Below are positions 59,739 through 64,000 of a stretch of 64,000 bases of DNA, one piece after another. Under the pieces are notes generated by a model. That model made no database searches. It was not told where the DNA came from and saw nothing but the letters and a program-made list of their open reading frames with translations. The position numbers and the translations under genes are program-made. Source of the DNA: AWTP1-13 sp963840445 (GTDB lineage: Bacteria; Pseudomonadota; Alphaproteobacteria; Rhizobiales; Hyphomicrobiaceae); contig CAWIZC010000041.1 of the NCBI GenBank assembly GCA_963840445.1, positions 6,875 through 70,874 on the forward strand, read 5' to 3'. Position 1 is the first letter of the stretch. Each line of letters opens with the position of its first letter.

Positions 59739-60066
59739 GGTACTTGCTCCGTGCTGGTGTGGGTGCCTCATGTGTGGAGGACGAGAGCATCAAGCACGCT
59801 TGGCCGAACCGAAACATCGGGCGATTCCCGAATTCGATCTCTTCCTATTCTTTATCGGAGGTAAACCCGGGTTCGACCCCGAACAGGAGCAATTGCCCCC
59901 GCCTGTCGGTTCGTCGGCTTCGGGTCAATTTTCCCCGTCGGGCTGACGGTCTCCTGACGGAAGATGTACACCGATAAGCGGACATCCCGGCGCTTGGCTT
60001 GGTATGGCGCGTTCGTGCCAGAAGCTGCCGAACTGACGGGTAACAACCCGCTCAACCCTTCGGCCT

Positions 60067-60287
60067 TCAGCGCAGGGCGTGACCTTGGTAAAGCTCGCGA
60101 GCAGCATCCACGCCGGCTGCTACCTTCGCGAGGCGAAGGTCCATTATGGCGACATGGGGTTTGAGTGCCGTCGCTCGTGCAATCGCGTCTGAGGCCGACG
60201 CTGCCCATGCGCAGACTTTCGAGCCAGGTCGGCCACAAGCTTGGTAAGATGCGTGGCGATGATGGCGCTGTTTTCGACGATCAGCAC
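60067..60287 (-). pseudogene. Response-regulator receiver domain, frameshifted and short
   Basis: GTG 60287 behind AAAGGAAG begins MLIVENSAIIATHLTKLVAD. After one missing base near 60222 the frame continues AWAASASDAIARATALKPHV and AIMDLRLAKVAAGVDAAREL with the phospho-acceptor Asp. It stops after YQGHALR, short of the final strands and helix of a receiver. Its start overlaps the kinase stop by 7 bases, so they formed one operon. Confidence 0.6.
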
Positions 60288-61471
60288 ACGCTTCCTTTAC
60301 CGTGTGACAATGGTATCAAAAGCTCGCTCGTATAGCCCGACAAATCCTGTCGAGTTTCAATGCTCGCACCAAGCTGCTCGGCCAAACCGTCTAAAATTTG
60401 CGTCCCTAGACCCGGTTGGGATTGCTGGTGGATGCGCCCCCGCCCTTTGTCCGATATCGCAAGCTTCAATATGCCTCTGGTCTCTCCGCGCAATGTAATA
60501 CGACAAGGGAGGGCGCCATGCTTCATCGCGTTGGTCACTAGCTCATTGACGATTAGTGCCAATGGAATAGCCATGTCAGTCGGCACCTCTATGCGTTCAA
60601 AATCGGTCTCGATTCCGTCTACGCAACCATGAGCTCTGCCAATGTCATGACATAGGTCGCTGAGGAAGGTGTCGAGCCGTACGACGGTGGGGTCATCGCC
60701 GGTGTACAAACGCTCATGCACAGCAGCGATCGCGAGAACTTGGGCCGCCGTTTCGCGCATCGCATCGGCAGCGCCGGTGCCCTTTACAAAGGGTGCCTGC
60801 AAGTCAAGAATGCTCGAAACGATCTGCAGGCTGTTTTTGACGCGGTGGTTGACCTCCTTGAGCAGGAGGCTCCTTCTGCCGAACCTGCGTCTCAAGTACA
60901 GCCTTGGCTTTCTCAAGCTCATGCTTCTCATTCAGTTCCCGCAGCTCCGTAAGCTCCACAAAGAGTTGCGTACTCATGTCGCAACGAGCAGCCTCCGGGC
61001 CCTGCAAAAGCAACCGCGCCAACTCCTCGTTAACTCTCAGGAGTTCACGTGCGTCTTCTTCAAGAGCCAGTTTGGGATGGAGCACGGTCCAATAGTGGGC
61101 AGTGCGGATGAACGCGAGCAGCCCCAGCAGATGCTCAAAACGATTGCCACCGAGTACGCGACGCAAGGCGTCACGAGCGCGCTCCGCTCGCGCCGGTTCC
61201 ACAAAGACGAGAGTGGCGGCAGCGATAAGCCAGTCCTCGGATTCTGTTTCTGGAGCGGGCCATTCCTTGATTGCGCGGAGCGCTTCTGGCCTACCCTGCA
61301 CGAAGCTTAGGTCGCGGTCCCAAGGCGGCGGCGTTTGCAAAAGCTTCATCGCCTGCCCGACGCTCTGAACGACCACCGTGGGGTCACCGGAAGAATGCCC
61401 TCGCCCCACGAGGAAGGCGCAATGGCGAACAATGCAATAGCGAGCCTCGCAGAAGCGGGTGTGTCCCACAT
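60281..61471 (-). pseudogene. HisKA_2-type sensor histidine kinase, frameshifted
   Basis: The kinase core is KEVNHRVKNSLQIVSSILDL (phospho-acceptor His), HERLYTGDDPTVVRLDTFLS, then the ATPase N-box PLALIVNELVTNAMKHGA and DKGRGRI, ending at 60281. The N-terminal sensor part in another frame includes LAFIRTAHYWTVLHPKLALE and LLRVNEELARLLLQGPEAAR with ELTELRELNEKHELEKAKAV leading into the kinase. Removing one C near 60875 gives RQKELLLKEVNH. A further shift near 61455 would add MWDTPA upstream. The cytoplasmic sensor part resembles an AhpD-like helical domain; ligand unknown. Confidence 0.7.
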
Positions 61472-61725
61472 CTGGAAGTTGCCCCTGATTGCCCGCTGGA
61501 CGACTCGGACCCCCAGAGATTCTCTATTCTTGGTGCGCGAGCGTAGAAGCGCCCAGAGAGGCGTGAGCGCTGGCGTCGTCGAGCACTGGTGTGTCACCCC
61601 TGCCAGCCCCGCGATGCCAGTGCAGCCGCAAGCTCGTGGCGTCTGTGCGGGTTGCAGCCGGTTCGGCCAAGGAAGCTCGCGGACGACCCAGAGGTATCCC
61701 CTCCACCCTTGGCCTTTCGCTACAT

Positions 61726-62097
61726 CTATGGGTGATAGACATCGCTGTTTGGGTCTGCGGCATCCCTGGCGCGGTTGGCGATGATGCGATCGATGGCATC
61801 GAGATCGAAGTCTTCGATGTCGACCGGCCGCCCCGTGGGCAACGCGTTGCCCCACGCATCAAACTCGAATGTGCGCGCCAGCGTGTCCAGCTCAGCGGGA
61901 GACAATGCCTTGAGGAATTCAAGCTGGGTTGGGGGCGTGGGCGCCGTGATCTCGTCGAGGATGGTGTGGAAGTCGTTCTCGTCGAGGTCCAGATCGAAGC
62001 CTTTGGCGGCGACGCGCTGCAAGGCCATGGTCAGGGCGCGACGCTGGGTAGCTGTCAGGGCTTCAAGACGAGCGCGCAACTGTCGCGACAGGTTCAT
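61726..62097 (-). CDS. Hypothetical protein
   Basis: 123 residues. Helical N-terminus (MNLSRQLRARLEALTATQRR) and an acidic middle (DLDLDENDFHTILDEITAPT), then FLKALSPAELDTLARTFEFD and a C-terminus ending DAADPNSDVYHP. No family is recognised. Its ATG overlaps the stop of the 59-residue gene upstream (ATGA), so the pair is translationally coupled. Confidence 0.5.
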   Translation of the reverse strand: MNLSRQLRARLEALTATQRRALTMALQRVAAKGFDLDLDENDFHTILDEITAPTPPTQLEFLKALSPAELDTLARTFEFDAWGNALPTGRPVDIEDFDLDAIDRIIANRARDAADPNSDVYHP

Positions 62098-62273
62098 GCG
62101 TCAGCCTCTTGCTCCAAAAGCTTTGAGGGGTAGCCATTGACCTCCCCACCCTGGGTGATCTTGAGGACCTCAAGAACCGCCGAGGAAGCTTCGACCTGGG
62201 CGTAGACCTGGCGCGGGAGGACCATACGCAGGAGCGACGTGTAAGCAGCGACGAACAGCGCCGCCGCTTCCAT
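62094..62273 (-). CDS. 59-residue hypothetical protein
   Basis: MEAAALFVAAYTSLLRMVLP continues RQVYAQVEASSAVLEVLKIT QGGEVNGYPSKLLEQEADA. The ATGA overlap with the next gene supports it as real. No ribosome-binding site of note and no family. Confidence 0.45.
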   Translation of the reverse strand: MEAAALFVAAYTSLLRMVLPRQVYAQVEASSAVLEVLKITQGGEVNGYPSKLLEQEADA

Positions 62274-62442
62274 GTGATCGCTCGAAACAGTATGAAAGCT
62301 TTTTGCTCAAGAGCAGCTACCCAAAGCCCTTTTCACTTCCCCGTAGTTGACCCGATGCACGACCTGCTGCGGAGACGATATGGCTGGGCTGTTCAGCGTG
62401 CGGCCCCGATGCTGAACACGTCAATCGCTTGTGGAGGATCAC

Positions 62443-63176
62443 ATGAGTTTGGTCGGAACCCTGGCAAAGGTTGCCCTTGGCGTCGCTGCTGCGAAGGGCA
62501 TTGGTCACGTCATAGGTCGCGCTACCCAGTCAACGTCCACGAACGCCACAGGCTCTCTTGCCCGCGAAGCGCAAGCCACCGGCGGCATCGGCAGCCTGCT
62601 TGAACAACTTGCACCGAAGACAAGTGGCTCCGGTTCCGGTGCGACGGCGTCTGCGCCCAGCGGAGGTCTTGATGATTTAATCAGAGGCCTTGCCGGCGCG
62701 GCATCGGGCACTGCAACGGGAACCACGAGCAAGACTCCCGCCGAAGGCTCGTTTGCCGAAGTGCTGAATTAATCCTTCGAAAAGCGCAACGAGCCTGAGA
62801 TCACACCTACGCCGCAGCAGGACGCTGTCGCAGGCCTAATGCTCCGTGCCATGCTGCAGGCTGCAAAATGCGATGGCAGGATCGACGAGGGCGAGAAGAA
62901 GAAGATCCTTGGCGCTCTCGGAACGCTTCGCGCGAGGACATGGCATTCGTGAACCGGGAACTGTCTTCGCCCGTCGACGTGCCGGCCCTCGTTAAGCAGG
63001 TGCCGAAGGGACTGGAGAACCAGGTTTATGCTGTCTCGGTCATGGGCATTGACCTCGACAGCCAGGCGGAGGCGGCATGGACCGATCCCGCCGCGCTCGC
63101 CCCGGCCTGGGCATGGGGCTCTAATGAGGCCAACGCTATCCATGCCAAACTCGGCATTCCGGCGCGGTTTAACTAG
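62443..63176 (+). pseudogene. DUF533/TerB-like protein, broken by a stop and frameshifts
   Basis: Starts MSLVGTLAKVALGVAAAKGI behind GGAGG with a Gly-rich N-terminus. A TAA at 62770-62772 interrupts VLN-SFEKRNEPEITPTPQQ, where Gln is expected. The TerB-like helical part continues GLMLRAMLQAAKCDGRIDEG and EKKKILGALG. After a lost base near 62928 it resumes SREDMAFVNRELSSPVDVPA, LVKQVPKGLENQVYAVSVMG and GSNEANAIHAKLGIPARFN. The order and motifs match DUF533/tellurite-resistance TerB-like membrane-associated proteins. As read it gives only 109 residues. Confidence 0.7.
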
Positions 63177-63449
63177 GCCGTGAACTCATACGAGGGTGAG
63201 ATGCCACGGAGCCAACCCCAACGGGCCTTGGCTCACATGACGATACGTCTCTGACCTCTCAAGAGGGGTCAACTAGGGCTGTATTTGGGGACAGCCGGCC
63301 ATTGAGGCCTGCCTGATAGGACGCTTTGGACTAAGCGGCTCAAGTAAGCCCGCATGCGATGACTGGCAAAAAACCCCATATGCCTCGGAATTGAGCAGGG
63401 GCACAATTATCGCTGATGAACTGTCTTGTTTGCATCGGAGAAAGTGGCC
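63177..63449 (+). other. About 270 bp without a supported gene
   Basis: No ORF with a ribosome-binding site and no clear hairpin terminator was found. Probably the promoter region of the following small exported protein. Confidence 0.4.
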
Positions 63450-63836
63450 ATGCGGACTTACTTGCCGGGCGTTGGTGTCATCAGCATTGCTCTGGTTGCG
63501 ATGTTGAGTGGAGCGTACCCTGTCGCTGCACTATCGCTGAAGGAATGCAGTGCCAAATACAAGGCTGCAGAGAGCACGGGAACGCTCGGGGGATGAACTG
63601 GCAACAATTTCGCCAAGCCAATTGCGCCAAACCGTCTCTAGCTTTGTCGCCAGGCGCGACATTCCCCGAGGGGGTCTCGCCAAAATACGCGAAGGAAAGT
63701 GCAGGAAAAGCCCGCATGCACACCTGCCTCGACCAGTATAGGTCCAACAAGGCCACCAATAACAACAACGGCGGGCTGCGTTGGATCGCGAGGCGGCGGC
63801 TACTACAGCGAGTGCAACAAGCGCTTGAAGGTCTGA
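63450..63836 (+). pseudogene. Small exported Cys-containing protein, frameshifted twice
   Basis: MRTYLPGVGVISIALVAMLS begins a signal peptide behind GGAGAAAG. The mature part KECSAKYKAAESTGTLGG is in one frame, MNWQQFRQANCAKPSLALSP to NNNNGGLRWI in a second, and GGGYYSECNKRLKV with the stop in a third. The CSAKYKAA...GTLxGMxWxxFRxxxC block is a recurrent motif of short secreted proteins in Hyphomicrobiales. Function unknown. Each break needs one base. Confidence 0.6.
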
Positions 63837-64000
63837 CAAGCCGGCGCTCTCCCGATCATTCTGTCGGTCGTCACGTGTCGATCACGGCAATCTGTCCGCG
63901 ATGCACGCGGGCCGACCAGCGCTGCCATGCCCCCTTTGGGGCGGAGGGCATGCTGGAATTCGTGTGCCAGCAGACAAGATCTGACGAGCGATCTTAAGGG

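Noticed and set aside
59866..59890. Possible tRNA T-arm (GGGTTCGACCCC)
   Set aside because: No CCA end and no anticodon arm nearby; likely chance in GC-rich sequence.
1..64000. CRISPR array or rRNA operon
   Set aside because: No regularly spaced direct repeats of 24-40 bp with unique spacers, and no rRNA-like conserved sequence, were seen.

Overview
The window is G+C-rich chromosomal DNA whose gene content is typical of Alphaproteobacteria. It holds an Aap-type general amino acid ABC transporter, GatB, a GcdH-like dehydrogenase, DUF2848, DUF1272 and DUF1772 proteins, a KFYGG-repeat exported protein, and HisKA_2 kinase and response-regulator genes. This fits Hyphomicrobiales (Rhizobiales) or a close relative such as the Reyranella group. 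The genus cannot be fixed from sequence alone. No rRNA operon, complete tRNA gene or CRISPR array was seen.

Layout. 1-7.9 kb: a cut-off MFS/BT1-type transporter, a RimK-like ligase, rpe, rsgA, a badly frameshifted DUF2130 gene, an LhgO-like oxidoreductase and a GyrI-like protein. 8.1-12.2 kb: an amino acid ABC operon on the minus strand in the order aapP-J-Q-M. 12.5-25 kb: an exported papain-like protease, a membrane protein with three HhH-like repeats, an OmpA-family protein, a PaaI-type thioesterase, a LysE exporter, a P450, DedA, a nuclease-fold membrane protein, quinone reductase and a glutathione transferase. 25.5-31.7 kb: Pta (frameshifted), citrate or methylcitrate synthase, GcdH, DUF2848 and small proteins. 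31.9-39.5 kb: a dipeptide/oligopeptide ABC operon with two paralogous binding proteins. 39.7-50.1 kb: gatB, an SDR, a four-gene sugar/methyl/glycosyl-transfer cluster, an NCS2 purine permease, pncC and a CitE-like lyase.

50.9-55.9 kb is a mobile-element scar. It contains 3' fragments of three different tRNA genes (Ser, initiator Met, Arg-CCU), a large serine recombinase, two unrecognised cargo ORFs, and remnants of IS110- and IS1182-type transposases. 56-64 kb carries a small RlpA, LuxR-type and receiver-domain regulators, a HisKA_2 sensor kinase and stress-type small proteins. Most recognisable genes there are interrupted by single-base frameshifts.

The most striking undescribed structure is a dispersed repeat at 26.8, 30.8 and 33.9-34.2 kb. 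Each unit is about 167 bp and consists of two successive palindromes of about 76 bp bounded by CTAGTG/CACTAG, joined by a spacer of 13-17 bp. Two units lie head to head, sharing one CTAG, inside the peptide-transporter operon. Stem sequences differ between copies but remain self-complementary.

Single-base frameshifts occur in many otherwise conserved genes (DUF2130, pta, oppD, probably gatB, a glycosyltransferase, both LuxR-type regulators, the sensor kinase, DUF533). Indel-type sequencing error is a serious alternative to true gene decay. Corrected ends are given where the alternative frame is clear.
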